Positions 22,184-30,782 of a DNA stretch of 64,000 nt are shown here, piece after piece. Made by a program: the position numbers and the translations under genes. The number at the start of each line of letters is the position of its first letter. Positions within the stretch are counted from its first letter, which is position 1. The DNA comes from Stenotrophomonas sp. NA06056. GTDB lineage: Bacteria; Pseudomonadota; Gammaproteobacteria; Xanthomonadales; Xanthomonadaceae. Under the pieces are notes generated by a model, which saw nothing but the letters and a program-made list of their open reading frames with translations, ran no database searches and was not told the DNA's origin. Location of the stretch: contig NZ_CP054931.1 of assembly GCF_013364355.1 (NCBI RefSeq), positions 2,232,001 through 2,296,000 of the forward strand, read 5' to 3'.

Positions 22184-22966
22184 CTACCTGCGCGGCAGGT
22201 AGGTCACCAGTGACAGGTCGTGCCGGCTCTCCGGCACCAGCGCCACGTACTGCAGGTCCAGCAGCCCTCGCGTGGGATGGTTCAGCTTCTTGGCGCCTTC
22301 GTCGAAACGACGGACATCGTGCTCCGGCCACCACTCACGGAACTGCTCACTGTGCGTGCCGATGTCCTCGGCCAGCGCCAGGAACGGCGCCTTGTCCGGC
22401 GCCTGCGCCATCGCCGCGCGGAAGCTGGCCAGCAGGCCGCGGGTCATTTCTTCCCAGTTGAGGATCAACGTTCTGTACGGCGGATACAGGAACATCAGCC
22501 GCAGCGTGTTGCGCTCATGCGGCGCCAGCTGACCGTAGTCGACAAACAGTTCGGCGATGGCCGGGTTCCAGGCCAGGATGTCGAATCGGGTGTTGCGCAC
22601 GTAGGCGGGGATCGGCTGCATCGCCTCCACCAGCTGGCGCAGGCCGTCGGTCACCGTCTCGTCGGGCGATTCCAGCGGCACCCCGTAGCCGGACAGCGCG
22701 AATGCGTAGGCGCGCTCGTCGTCGCTCATCCGCAGCACCTGCGCCAAGCGCTCCAGCACCTCGGGCGAGGCGCGTACTTCCCGGCCCTGTTCGATCCAGG
22801 TGTACCAGCTGACGCTGACCCCGATCGCCAGCGCGACTTCCTCGCGCTTCAGGCCCGGTGTGCGCCTGCGCCCCGCTGGCAGCCCCAGCGTTGCTGGCTC
22901 GACCCGCGCGCGGCAGGCCTTGAGAAACCCACCCAGTTCCTTGCGTTCGGCTTCACTGCGCATCAT
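22184..22966 (-). CDS. XRE-type regulator with MmyB-like ligand-binding domain
   Basis: A 260-aa regulator. The N-terminal helix-turn-helix (about residues 10-80) reads GLKREEVALAIGVSVSWYTWIEQG, and the C-terminal part carries the MmyB-like signature FDILAWNPAIAELFVDYGQLAPHERNTLRLMF. Such proteins, first noted beside methylenomycin genes, often control a neighbouring dehydrogenase and may bind a fatty acid or similar ligand. The closest candidate targets are the aldehyde dehydrogenase and ThDP-enzyme genes downstream on the same strand, although 750 nt of palindromes separate them. Two adjacent ATG codons (22966, 22963) are possible starts. Confidence 0.88.
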   Translation of the reverse strand: MMRSEAERKELGGFLKACRARVEPATLGLPAGRRRTPGLKREEVALAIGVSVSWYTWIEQGREVRASPEVLERLAQVLRMSDDERAYAFALSGYGVPLESPDETVTDGLRQLVEAMQPIPAYVRNTRFDILAWNPAIAELFVDYGQLAPHERNTLRLMFLYPPYRTLILNWEEMTRGLLASFRAAMAQAPDKAPFLALAEDIGTHSEQFREWWPEHDVRRFDEGAKKLNHPTRGLLDLQYVALVPESRHDLSLVTYLPRR

Positions 22967-23065
22967 CGCCCTGCCCTGCAGGATTCAACGGCGCTGCGGG
23001 ACGCCGATGACGTCCCGCAACGCAGGGCCCGGCCAGCAGATGGCACCGCTGTCGCCGGGCACGCA

Positions 23066-24191
23066 TCAGGCATCGATGCGCTTGGAGCCGACCGCCAGGC
23101 CGGCCTTCAGGCTGGCCTCGACGAACTCGTCCAGGTCACCGTCGAGCACCTTCTGCGTATCCGAACGCTCGATGCCGGTGCGCAGGTCCTTGATACGGCT
23201 CTGGTCGAGCACGTAGTTGCGGATCTGGCTACCCCAGCCGATGTCGGACTTGGTGGCTTCCACCGCATCACGCTCGGCGTTGCGCTTCTGGATTTCCAGC
23301 TCGTACAGCTTGGCGGCCAGCATCTTCATCGCGTTGTCGCGGTTCTGGTGCTGGCTGCGGCCGGTCTGGCAGGCCACGACCGTGTTGGTCGGGATGTGGG
23401 TGATACGCACCGCCGACTCGGTCTTGTTGACGTGCTGACCACCGGCACCGGAGGAGCGGTACACGTCGGTACGCAGATCGGCCGGATTGATGTCGATTTC
23501 GATGTTGTTGTCCACTTCCGGCGACACGAACACCGAGGTGAAGCTGGTATGGCGACGGTTGTCCGAGTCGAACGGCGACTTGCGCACCAGGCGGTGCACG
23601 CCGGTCTCGGTCTTCAGCCAGCCATAGGCATAGTCGCCTTCCACGCGCAGCGTGGCCGACTTGATGCCCGCGACGTCGCCACCGGAGACTTCCATCAGCT
23701 CGGTCTTCCAGCCACGCGATTCGCACCAGCGCAGGTACATGCGCAGCAGGATCTCGGCCCAGTCCTGGGCTTCGGTGCCACCGGCGCCGGCCTGGATGTC
23801 GACGAACGCCGGAGCGGTGTCCATCTGGCCAGAGAACATGCGCTGGAACTCCAGCTTCTCCACGTGCGCCTGGTGCTTGTCCAGGTCGGCCACCACGGCC
23901 AGCGCGGTGTCCTCGTCCTGTTCGGACTCGGCCAGCTCCAGCAGTTCGGTGGCGTCGCTCAGGCCCTCCAGCACCGTGGCGATGCCGCCCACGGTCTTCT
24001 CCAGGGTCGAGCGCTCGCGCCCCAGGTTCTGGGCGTATTCGGCGTTGTTCCAGATGTCGGGGCTTTCCAGCTCCCGCGTTACTTCCTCAAGACGCTCTTT
24101 CTTGGCGTCGTAGTCAAAGATACCCCCGGAGCGACAACACGCGATCGGTCAGATCGGCGATGCGCTGGCGGACAGGATTCAGTTCGATCAT
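23066..24191 (-). CDS. prfB: peptide chain release factor 2, expressed by programmed +1 frameshift
   Basis: Release factor RF2 terminates translation at UGA and UAA. The gene is in two frames: codons 1-25 (24191-24117, [25 protein letters not shown]) end at an in-frame UGA; after slipping one base (24116) reading continues [12 protein letters not shown]... from 24115 to 23066, total about 374 aa. The SPF anticodon-like tripeptide is in [16 protein letters not shown] and the catalytic GGQ in [16 protein letters not shown]. Low RF2 slows termination at the UGA and favours the shift, so RF2 controls its own level. The frame break is therefore functional, not damage. Confidence 0.96.
24113..24127 (-). 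promoter_or_regulatory. prfB frameshift site
   Basis: On the minus strand GGGGG TAT CTT TGA C: a Shine-Dalgarno-like G run (24123-24127) sits just upstream of the slippery CTT (24119-24117) and the UGA stop (24116-24114). It is almost identical to the E. coli prfB site. The G run pairs with 16S rRNA and pushes the ribosome forward one base. Confidence 0.95.
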
Positions 24192-24281
24192 GTCGGCGGT
24201 TTTGCATTCAAAAGATGACTGCAAATGATACCGCAGCCCGGGGTGAACAGGCGCAAAAGCCAGGTTCGTACTGCCCCGGCC

Positions 24282-25169
24282 CTACCCGCCCAGCGCCTGC
24301 CGCAGCAATGGCAGCTGCCGCCGGCTGCACGGCACCCGGGCCCCGTCAGCCATGTGCAGCAAGGCTTCACCGCCGTCCAGTGGCTCGATCGAGCGCAGCT
24401 GGTCACGGTTGACCAGCCAGCTGCGATGGCTGCGCAGGAACAGAACCGGGTCCAGCCGCGCTTCCAGCACCGCCATGGTGATCCGCAGCGGGTAGTCATG
24501 GCCGCGCACCCGCAGGTTCACGTAGTTGCCGGCGGCCTGGGCGTACTCGACGTCGGCCGTGGCCACCAGGAACTCCTTGCCCAGCTTGCGCACCAGGAAA
24601 TGGTCCGGTCGATCGACCGGTTCGACCGGCGGGCCCTCGTCGGGGGCGGCCAACAGGGTCGCTTCACCCTGCCGGCGACGACCGAACCAGGCCACCGCAT
24701 GTACCGCCGAGACCAGCAGCGCGTAGGTCTGGATGTCCTTGAAGAATTCGTAGAACCATTGTGCCGGCCAGTCCCCGAAGGTGTAGTGGCTACCCGACAG
24801 GGTGTGTGCGGCCTTGCGCAGCAGCACCATCCCGCTTACGTGCAGCAGCCACCACGCGACCGCACCCAGCAGGTATGGCATCAGTCGCTGCCGCCAGGTG
24901 TCGGCGTGCAGCGGCCAACGCGAGGCGGCACGGATCAACAGCGCCAACAGCAGCAGCGACACCAGCGCACTGCTGAACTCGTCGATCGTCGTCGCCATCC
25001 ATTGCGAGGGCAGTCCGTCCCGCGCCGCCATCATCACCTTGGCCAGCACGTTGGCCGCCGCCGTCCCCAGGAACAGCACGCCCCAGAACACGGCTGCCTG
25101 CCGTCCTTGCCTGCTGCTGACCATTCGTTCGCCACGCACTTGTGGGTCCTGCTGGTTGTGCTCGTCCAT
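24282..25169 (-). CDS. membrane-anchored LytTR DNA-binding regulator (RpfD-like)
   Basis: A 295-aa protein with about four membrane segments (for example AAVFWGVLFLGTAAANVLA, ALVSLLLLALLIRAA, LLGAVAWWLLHVSGMVLL) followed by a C-terminal LytTR DNA-binding domain (FLVRKLGKEFLVATADVEYAQAAGNYVNL, FLRSHRSWLVNRDQL). Membrane LytTR proteins bind promoters while sensing at the membrane; the Xanthomonas rpf cluster contains one, RpfD, and this may be its counterpart. The start is placed at ATG 25169 (MDEHNQQDP); upstream in-frame ATGs at 25211 and 25292 give low-complexity extensions. It diverges from an acyltransferase gene 152 nt away, its likely target. Confidence 0.85.
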   Translation of the reverse strand: MDEHNQQDPQVRGERMVSSRQGRQAAVFWGVLFLGTAAANVLAKVMMAARDGLPSQWMATTIDEFSSALVSLLLLALLIRAASRWPLHADTWRQRLMPYLLGAVAWWLLHVSGMVLLRKAAHTLSGSHYTFGDWPAQWFYEFFKDIQTYALLVSAVHAVAWFGRRRQGEATLLAAPDEGPPVEPVDRPDHFLVRKLGKEFLVATADVEYAQAAGNYVNLRVRGHDYPLRITMAVLEARLDPVLFLRSHRSWLVNRDQLRSIEPLDGGEALLHMADGARVPCSRRQLPLLRQALGG

Positions 25170-25321
25170 CGCTGGATTATCGCCAACCACAGCCCCGGTG
25201 ACGTACGCCATTCGTCCCCCAGCCCCGCCACTGGGCCCTGCGGGGCATCCAGCCGCCCCCTCCTGCTGGCGACAACCCATCGGGACTTCCACTCTGCGAA
25301 GACGCCAACACGGATACCGCC

Positions 25322-26533
25322 ATGACTCGCCGCCACGATCTCGACACCCTGCGCATCGGCGCCTTCGGGCTGTTGATCCTCTACCACGTGGCCATGGCCT
25401 ACGTGGCCGGATGGGACTTCCACCTCAAGAGCGTCCACACCGCTGAGTGGCTGCAGTGGCCGATGATCGCGTTGAATCGTTGGCGCATGCCGCTGCTGTT
25501 CGCGATCTCCGGCATTGCACTCGGCCTGTGCCTGCCCACTCACGGCCGCTGGCGCTTCGCGTTGCGGCGCGGCTGGCGGCTGTTGTTGCCGCTGTTGTTC
25601 GGCATCGTCGCGGTCGTTTCCCTGCAGGCCTACTGTGAGGCGGTGGACAAGGGTGACGCCGCGCCGGGACTCGGCGCCTTCCTGTGGCGCTACTGGCAGT
25701 TCCGGCCGTGGCCGGGCGCCAGCTTCAGCGGCGCCGCCCATGGCTTCACCTGGAACCACCTGTGGTACCTGGCTTATCTGATCCCCTACACACTGCTGGC
25801 GATCCTGTTGGCCAGCGTGTTGCGGCCGCTACGCCACCGCCTGCCGGATCTGCATCTGGGCGACCGCTGGATCGCCACGCTGAGCCTGCTGTTGCCGGTG
25901 CTGTGGCTGGCGTGGGCACTGCTGGTCATCCTGCCCGCGCACCCGCCAACCCATGCGCTGGTCAATGACCTGTACGTCCACGCCGAATCGCTGCCCCTGT
26001 TCCTTGGCGGCTTCCTCGCAGCGCGCTGGCAGCGTGGCTGGGATCTTCTGGTGCGCGGCCGGCGGTTGACCCTGGTATTGGCCTTGATCGGGCTGACTGT
26101 CGAACTGGGCATCCGCGCACTGGCGCGGATGCCGCATGTGGGCGATCTGGATGCTTGGGTGCTGGCCCTGCCCTGGGCGCAGACCGAGCGCGTTGGCCGC
26201 GCGCTGTACACCTGGTGTGCCCTGCTGGCCATCTTCGGCTGGGCGCAGGTCCTGCTTGCGCGTCCCTGGCGTGGCCTGGGCTACTGCCGCGAGGCGGTCT
26301 TCAGCTGGTACATCCTGCACCAGACGGTCCTGATCCTTCTGCTGTACTGGCTGCGGCCATTGCGGTTGGGCGCAGGGCTGGAGCCAGCGTTGGTGATCAT
26401 CGGTACGGTCGGCGGCTGCCTGTTGATCCACGAACTGCTGGTGCGGCGCGTGCGCTGGCTGCGGCCGCTGTTCGGGTTGCGTGCCGATCCACCAGAGTCA
26501 CCGATCGCACGCGCCGCAACAGCACGGTTGTAG
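25322..26533 (+). CDS. acyltransferase 3 family membrane protein
   Basis: A 403-aa protein with about ten membrane segments. The N-terminal RRHDLDTLRIGAFGLLILYHVAMAY carries the conserved R...H pattern of the acyltransferase-3 family (OpgC, OafA and relatives), and EAVFSWYILHQTVLILL is the usual late motif. These enzymes move acyl or succinyl groups onto surface glycans or other envelope molecules from the cytoplasmic side. The acceptor cannot be told. Its head-to-head position with the LytTR membrane regulator suggests a two-gene regulator-effector module. A SMAG dimer overlaps its last codons. Confidence 0.85.
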   Translation: MTRRHDLDTLRIGAFGLLILYHVAMAYVAGWDFHLKSVHTAEWLQWPMIALNRWRMPLLFAISGIALGLCLPTHGRWRFALRRGWRLLLPLLFGIVAVVSLQAYCEAVDKGDAAPGLGAFLWRYWQFRPWPGASFSGAAHGFTWNHLWYLAYLIPYTLLAILLASVLRPLRHRLPDLHLGDRWIATLSLLLPVLWLAWALLVILPAHPPTHALVNDLYVHAESLPLFLGGFLAARWQRGWDLLVRGRRLTLVLALIGLTVELGIRALARMPHVGDLDAWVLALPWAQTERVGRALYTWCALLAIFGWAQVLLARPWRGLGYCREAVFSWYILHQTVLILLLYWLRPLRLGAGLEPALVIIGTVGGCLLIHELLVRRVRWLRPLFGLRADPPESPIARAATARL

Positions 26534-26619
26534 AGCCAAGCCCACGCTCGGCTGCTTGTGCCATGAGCCGAGCACAGGCTCGGCTCTACAGCGAAGCAGT
26601 CGAGCAAGCTCGACGCTAC
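26530..26619. repeat. SMAG inverted dimer plus extra arm
   Basis: GTAGAGCCAAGCCCACGCTC is mirrored by GAGCCGAGC...GGCTCGGCTCTAC (26589), and a further GTCGAGCAAGCTCGACGCTAC arm ends at 26619. The GTAG overlaps the last codon and stop of the acyltransferase gene. It separates two convergent genes. Confidence 0.8.
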
Positions 26620-26635
26620 ACCGGCGTCCGAACCA

Positions 26636-29515
26636 TCAACGCACCTCGAACTCGCCCACCAGCACGGTCTCGGCGCGATCCTTCAGCCGCATCGTCACCC
26701 TCTGGTCCTTCTGCTTCGGCGTGCCCCAGTGGGTGGTCAGGCGCAGCATCAACGTCGTCGCGCCGGTCACCAGCTGCTGGCGGCTGCCGAAATAGTTCGC
26801 CTCCACCTTGTACCTGCCGGGCTTGGCGTTGCGCAGCGAGAACTGTTCCGGGCCGTAGCCGCCGGTGAAGTCCTGCGACATCTGCCCACCCTGATAGGTC
26901 AGGCGGTTGCCGTAGTACGCGCGCTCACCGTTGGGGTCGGTCACCCACAGGTCCATGTCGCTGTTGTCGGCATCCCAGGCCAGCACCACGCGCAGGTCCA
27001 GCGGCATCGCCTGCAGCAGGCGCGGGTCGATGCCCTGGGTATCCAGGCGCGGCTTGCTGCCGGCTACCAGGTTGGTCAGCTCATCCAGGGCGATCAGCGC
27101 GATGCCGTCGAAGCGAGAATCCCAGCGCCGCACGACCACTTGATACAGCGGCGCCAGCGCCTGCTGCGACTTGCCCGCTGCGGCCAGCGCCAGGCCCAGG
27201 TCACGGAAGCTCTGCGGTTCCTCCTGACCCATCGCCAGCACCTGCTCGAACACGGGCACCGCCAGCGCCGGGGCATCGGCCTGCAACAGGCGATAGCCGA
27301 GCACGCGCAGCAGGTGGCGGTTGTCCAGGTCCATCTCAGCCAGGTTGGACAGCACGCGCAGGGCCAGATCGCGCTGCCCCTGTTCGAACAACAGGTCGGC
27401 CACGTCGAGGAAGAACGCGCTGCTGTCGGCGTGCGCATCGCGCTCGGCCAGATAGCGGTCGTACAGTTGCGACGCTGGCCCTTGGCGCAGGCGGCGGGCA
27501 ACCGGCGAATCCGGCTGCCACGCAGCCAGCTTGATTCCCAGCCGACCGTCGTTGGCAGCGGCAGGCTCGGCCGCCATCGCATCGGCGGCCGCTTCCTGCA
27601 TTGGCGCCGGTGCCGGTGCGGGACGCGCGACCGAACGCTGGCGCGCCGTGGCTGCATTCAACTGCATCTCCGCTGCTGCCGGCACCGGAGCAGCCAGCAT
27701 CGCCACGGGTGCCGGCGGCGCGCCGGCCGCCACCTCCAGCGCCTTCGAATCGGCCTGCGGCGGTGCGCCCTTCGGCCAGCTGCGGTTCCACCACTGCTGG
27801 CGCTGCTGCCACTGCGTCACCACCTTGTCGAGGCGCTGGCGGTCGGCCGCATCGCGATCTGCCACCTGCCGCGCGAAGCGCTGGTCATACTCGGCGCGCA
27901 GCTCGCCCGACGGCCGGATCGCGTAGCGCAGATAGTCGTCCAGGGTTTCCAGCACGATCAGCGAGGTGTCCGGGCCCACCAGGCTGAACTGCTGCGACAG
28001 CAACTGCATCGCCTCACGGTTGCCACGTCGGTCGGTGCCCAGCTGCTGCAGGCGCGCCTGGGCCCACAGGCCAGCCAGCAGATCACCGTCTTGGTTCTTC
28101 TGCGTCGCGGGCAGCGCCTGCCACTCGCCACCGGCCACGCGCACCCGCATCGGCACGCCTTCGGCTGCCAGACGCGCATGCAACCACAGCCAGCCCTGGG
28201 CCTGGCTGCGGCGGTCGATCACCACATCCTGCACGCCACGGCCGGCATCGATCTGCACATCCAGCGGCACCGACAGCAGTTCGCGTGCGGCGGCATCGAC
28301 ATCGCTGCCGAGTGCCACGAAACTGCCGCCATGCGCCTCGCTCCAACCGCGCAGGCGGATGGCATCGGTGCGTGCACCCGCACTGCTGACCGCAAACAGG
28401 CGCTGGTCGGCAGCCAACGCGGGCAGCGCTTCCGGCCCGTAGGTCAGCAGGCCATCGCTGACCATCAGGTATTCCTTCACCTCGGCCTGGGGCTGCCACT
28501 GCGCCAGTGCACTGGCACCATCCGGCTGTACCGCCATCAATGCCCGGCGCAGTTCACTCCAGTCGCCGCCGCGGATACGGAAACGACGCAGCGGCTCGGC
28601 ACGATCACGCAGCACCGTCAACGCGACACTGCCTTCGCCCATCGCAGCGAAGTAGCGATCGAGCAGCGCGAACTCGCGGCTGCGGTCGCGCTGGCCAGCG
28701 GAGCCGGAACCATCCCACAGCAGCCCCACGTCCGACGGCACGCGGCGCGGCGCGGCCGACGTCGGCACCGGCAGCTGTGCCAGCAGGTAATGACCGTCCT
28801 GCCAGCGGGCAACCTGCACCTGCGCCTTGCGCTCGGCCGGCAGCGTCCATTGCAGCTGGGCCGGCAACTGTGCGCCGCGCCCTTGCCAGTGCAGGCGGCC
28901 ATCGGCGATACGGAACGGTGCGCTGCCAGTGTCAGCACCCTTCGGTGCCTGCACGTCCAGTTCGACAGCAGCGGCGCCGGCGACGAACTGCAGCGGCAGT
29001 GTCCAACGCCACCCCTGCCCGGCGTATGCCAGCGGCTCGCGTACGACCAGCTGCACGCGGCGGCTGCCACCGGCCGGCAGCGGATACACGCGCAGGCGGA
29101 ACTGGTTGCCGGCGGTCTGCTCGAGCAGGCCCGGGTCGACGCCACGACGGGCGATCTCCTCGAACACCTGGCGACCGCGGTCCTTGGGCACCGGCACCGC
29201 TTCGCGCAATTCGCCATTGATGTCCAGGGCGAATCCGGTGATCTGCTGACCCTCACCCAGCGGGAACTGCAGCTCGCCCTCCAGCACGCGCTGATTGGGG
29301 TTGTGGAACTCCAGGGTGATCCGGGTCTGGGCAATGCCAGCCTGCACCTCGCCTTCGATGCGCGCCTGCCGAAGCTGCACGGGCTGTTCTGCCGCAGGAG
29401 CGATCAGCAACGGCGTCGACGTCATCGGCGGTGCCGGGCGGCGCGATGCCTGGGGCAATGCCGGCCAGGTTGCCAGGGCCAACAACAGTACGGTGCAGCA
29501 ACGGGCGAAGACCAT
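26636..29515 (-). CDS. secreted VIT and von Willebrand A domain protein
   Basis: A 959-aa exported protein. Signal peptide MVFARCCTVLLLALATWPALPQA; a VIT (inter-alpha-trypsin type) domain at about 35-165 (TLEFHNPNQRVLEGELQFPL); a vWA domain from about 265 with an intact metal site WDGSGSAG; a Gln/Pro/Ala-rich linker (about 560-650); TPR-like helices (about 690-820); and a DUF2135-like end (VVLAWDADNSDMDLWVTDPNGE). vWA domains bind proteins through a metal ion, so this may be an adhesive or scaffolding envelope protein. GGAGTCC lies before the ATG. Function unknown; domain calls are by motif. Confidence 0.88.
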   Translation of the reverse strand: MVFARCCTVLLLALATWPALPQASRRPAPPMTSTPLLIAPAAEQPVQLRQARIEGEVQAGIAQTRITLEFHNPNQRVLEGELQFPLGEGQQITGFALDINGELREAVPVPKDRGRQVFEEIARRGVDPGLLEQTAGNQFRLRVYPLPAGGSRRVQLVVREPLAYAGQGWRWTLPLQFVAGAAAVELDVQAPKGADTGSAPFRIADGRLHWQGRGAQLPAQLQWTLPAERKAQVQVARWQDGHYLLAQLPVPTSAAPRRVPSDVGLLWDGSGSAGQRDRSREFALLDRYFAAMGEGSVALTVLRDRAEPLRRFRIRGGDWSELRRALMAVQPDGASALAQWQPQAEVKEYLMVSDGLLTYGPEALPALAADQRLFAVSSAGARTDAIRLRGWSEAHGGSFVALGSDVDAAARELLSVPLDVQIDAGRGVQDVVIDRRSQAQGWLWLHARLAAEGVPMRVRVAGGEWQALPATQKNQDGDLLAGLWAQARLQQLGTDRRGNREAMQLLSQQFSLVGPDTSLIVLETLDDYLRYAIRPSGELRAEYDQRFARQVADRDAADRQRLDKVVTQWQQRQQWWNRSWPKGAPPQADSKALEVAAGAPPAPVAMLAAPVPAAAEMQLNAATARQRSVARPAPAPAPMQEAAADAMAAEPAAANDGRLGIKLAAWQPDSPVARRLRQGPASQLYDRYLAERDAHADSSAFFLDVADLLFEQGQRDLALRVLSNLAEMDLDNRHLLRVLGYRLLQADAPALAVPVFEQVLAMGQEEPQSFRDLGLALAAAGKSQQALAPLYQVVVRRWDSRFDGIALIALDELTNLVAGSKPRLDTQGIDPRLLQAMPLDLRVVLAWDADNSDMDLWVTDPNGERAYYGNRLTYQGGQMSQDFTGGYGPEQFSLRNAKPGRYKVEANYFGSRQQLVTGATTLMLRLTTHWGTPKQKDQRVTMRLKDRAETVLVGEFEVR

Positions 29516-29648
29516 GACAGGACTCCAGTGGGATCGTGAATGCTAGAACGCACCAGACAGGTGGATGGGGTTAACGCGATTCGATGCTGGCTCTTGGCCG
29601 CCCCTGGGCGCACCATGTGCGACTTCCCGATCCCGTGCAAGGATGCCC

Positions 29649-30698
29649 ATGCGTTCTCCCCTGCTTCCCACCCTGCTGGCCCTGTGTTGGCCATTGGCCG
29701 CCGGCGCAGCCGATGCGCCTGCAGGGCTGTATTTCGAGCATCACGACTGGGTCGTGGCCTGCGACAACACCCGCACTTGCCGCGCTGCCGGCTATGCCAG
29801 CAGCGATGACAGCACCCTGAGCGTGCAGCTGACCCGGAAGGGCGGCCCCGATCAAGCCATCAGCGGCCGCGTGTCATTGCAGCCGATCGACGACCAACCG
29901 CAGCCGAAGGACGCGCTGCATCTGCGCATCCAGCAGCGTGACCTCGGCGTGCTGTTGCCGGCCAAGGACACGGGCACCTACGTGCTGAGCCCAACGCAGA
30001 CCACCGCAGTGCTGACGGCACTGGTGCGCGATGGCGGCATCACCGTTGTCGATGCCGGCGGCCGTGCGTGGCCGTTGTCGGACAAGGGCGCAGCGGCCGT
30101 GCTGCTGAAGACCGATGAGTTCCAGGGCCGCGTGGGGACGCCGGGCGCGGTGATGCGCAAGGGTACGGCTGCCGAAAGCAGCGTGCCTGCCGCCGTTGCC
30201 AAACCCGTGGTGCGCAAGGCAGCGACCTTGTCGACGCCGCCGGACGACCCGTCGTTTGCCAAGCTGGCCGCTTCACCGGCGCTGCGTGCAGCGCTGCGCG
30301 CCACTCTCGAAGGGCCCAGCTGCGAAGGCCTGCTCGAGACCGACCCGGATTCTCCGATCAGCAATTCGCCGCTGCAGATCCAACGTCTGGATGCCAAGCA
30401 TCTGCTGGTCAATGTTCCCTGCTGGCGCGCCGCCTACAACACCGGCGATGGCTACTGGGTCATCGGCGAGAAAGCGCCCTACCAGCCGCAGTGGGTGACC
30501 AGCGATGCGATCGACTACGGCGACGGGCAGATTGTCGCCTCGCACAAGGGCCGCGGCCTGGCCGACTGCGTGTCGGATGAAACGTGGACCTGGGATGGCA
30601 CGCGCTTCGTCGCAACCTCGGCGATCAGCGGCGGCCTGTGCCGCGGCGTTCCCGGTGGGACCTGGGAACTGCCGACGCGGGTAAGCGAGGTCCGCTGA
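29649..30698 (+). CDS. DUF1176 periplasmic protein, copy 1
   Basis: A 349-aa protein with signal peptide MRSPLLPTLLALCWPLAAGA. The mature start YFEHHDWVVACDNTRTCRAAGY is the hallmark of DUF1176. Six or so cysteines (CDNTRTC, CEGLL, VPCWRA, ADCVSD, GGLCRGVPG) suggest disulfides. Start at 29649 chosen for AAGGA 6 nt upstream; ATG 29643 is possible. A paralogue lies on the same strand at 32663-33706, with recJ between them on the other strand. Function of the family is unknown. Confidence 0.88.
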   Translation: MRSPLLPTLLALCWPLAAGAADAPAGLYFEHHDWVVACDNTRTCRAAGYASSDDSTLSVQLTRKGGPDQAISGRVSLQPIDDQPQPKDALHLRIQQRDLGVLLPAKDTGTYVLSPTQTTAVLTALVRDGGITVVDAGGRAWPLSDKGAAAVLLKTDEFQGRVGTPGAVMRKGTAAESSVPAAVAKPVVRKAATLSTPPDDPSFAKLAASPALRAALRATLEGPSCEGLLETDPDSPISNSPLQIQRLDAKHLLVNVPCWRAAYNTGDGYWVIGEKAPYQPQWVTSDAIDYGDGQIVASHKGRGLADCVSDETWTWDGTRFVATSAISGGLCRGVPGGTWELPTRVSEVR

Positions 30699-30705
30699 CC
30701 TCACC

Positions 30706-30782
30706 GAAAAAGGGGACGGAGGGGATCAGGTCGCAAATGGCAAACAAGGCACAAGCGACTTGATCCCCTCCGTCCCCTTTTC
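30706..30782. repeat. long hairpin element (GGGGACGGAGGGGAT type), copy 1
   Basis: A 27-nt arm starting AAAAGGGGACGGAGGGGATC (30708-30734) pairs with 30755-30781, with one G-T wobble and a 20-nt loop. A-runs on the left and T-runs on the right give either strand a terminator shape. It occupies the gap between the convergent DUF1176 and recJ genes. The same element recurs at 50719-50788. It does not carry the GTAG of SMAG repeats. Confidence 0.85.

Noticed and set aside
23066..23992. prfB as a truncated or frameshifted pseudogene
   Set aside because: The in-frame stop is the programmed UGA with G-run and CTT slippery codon; the rest is intact.
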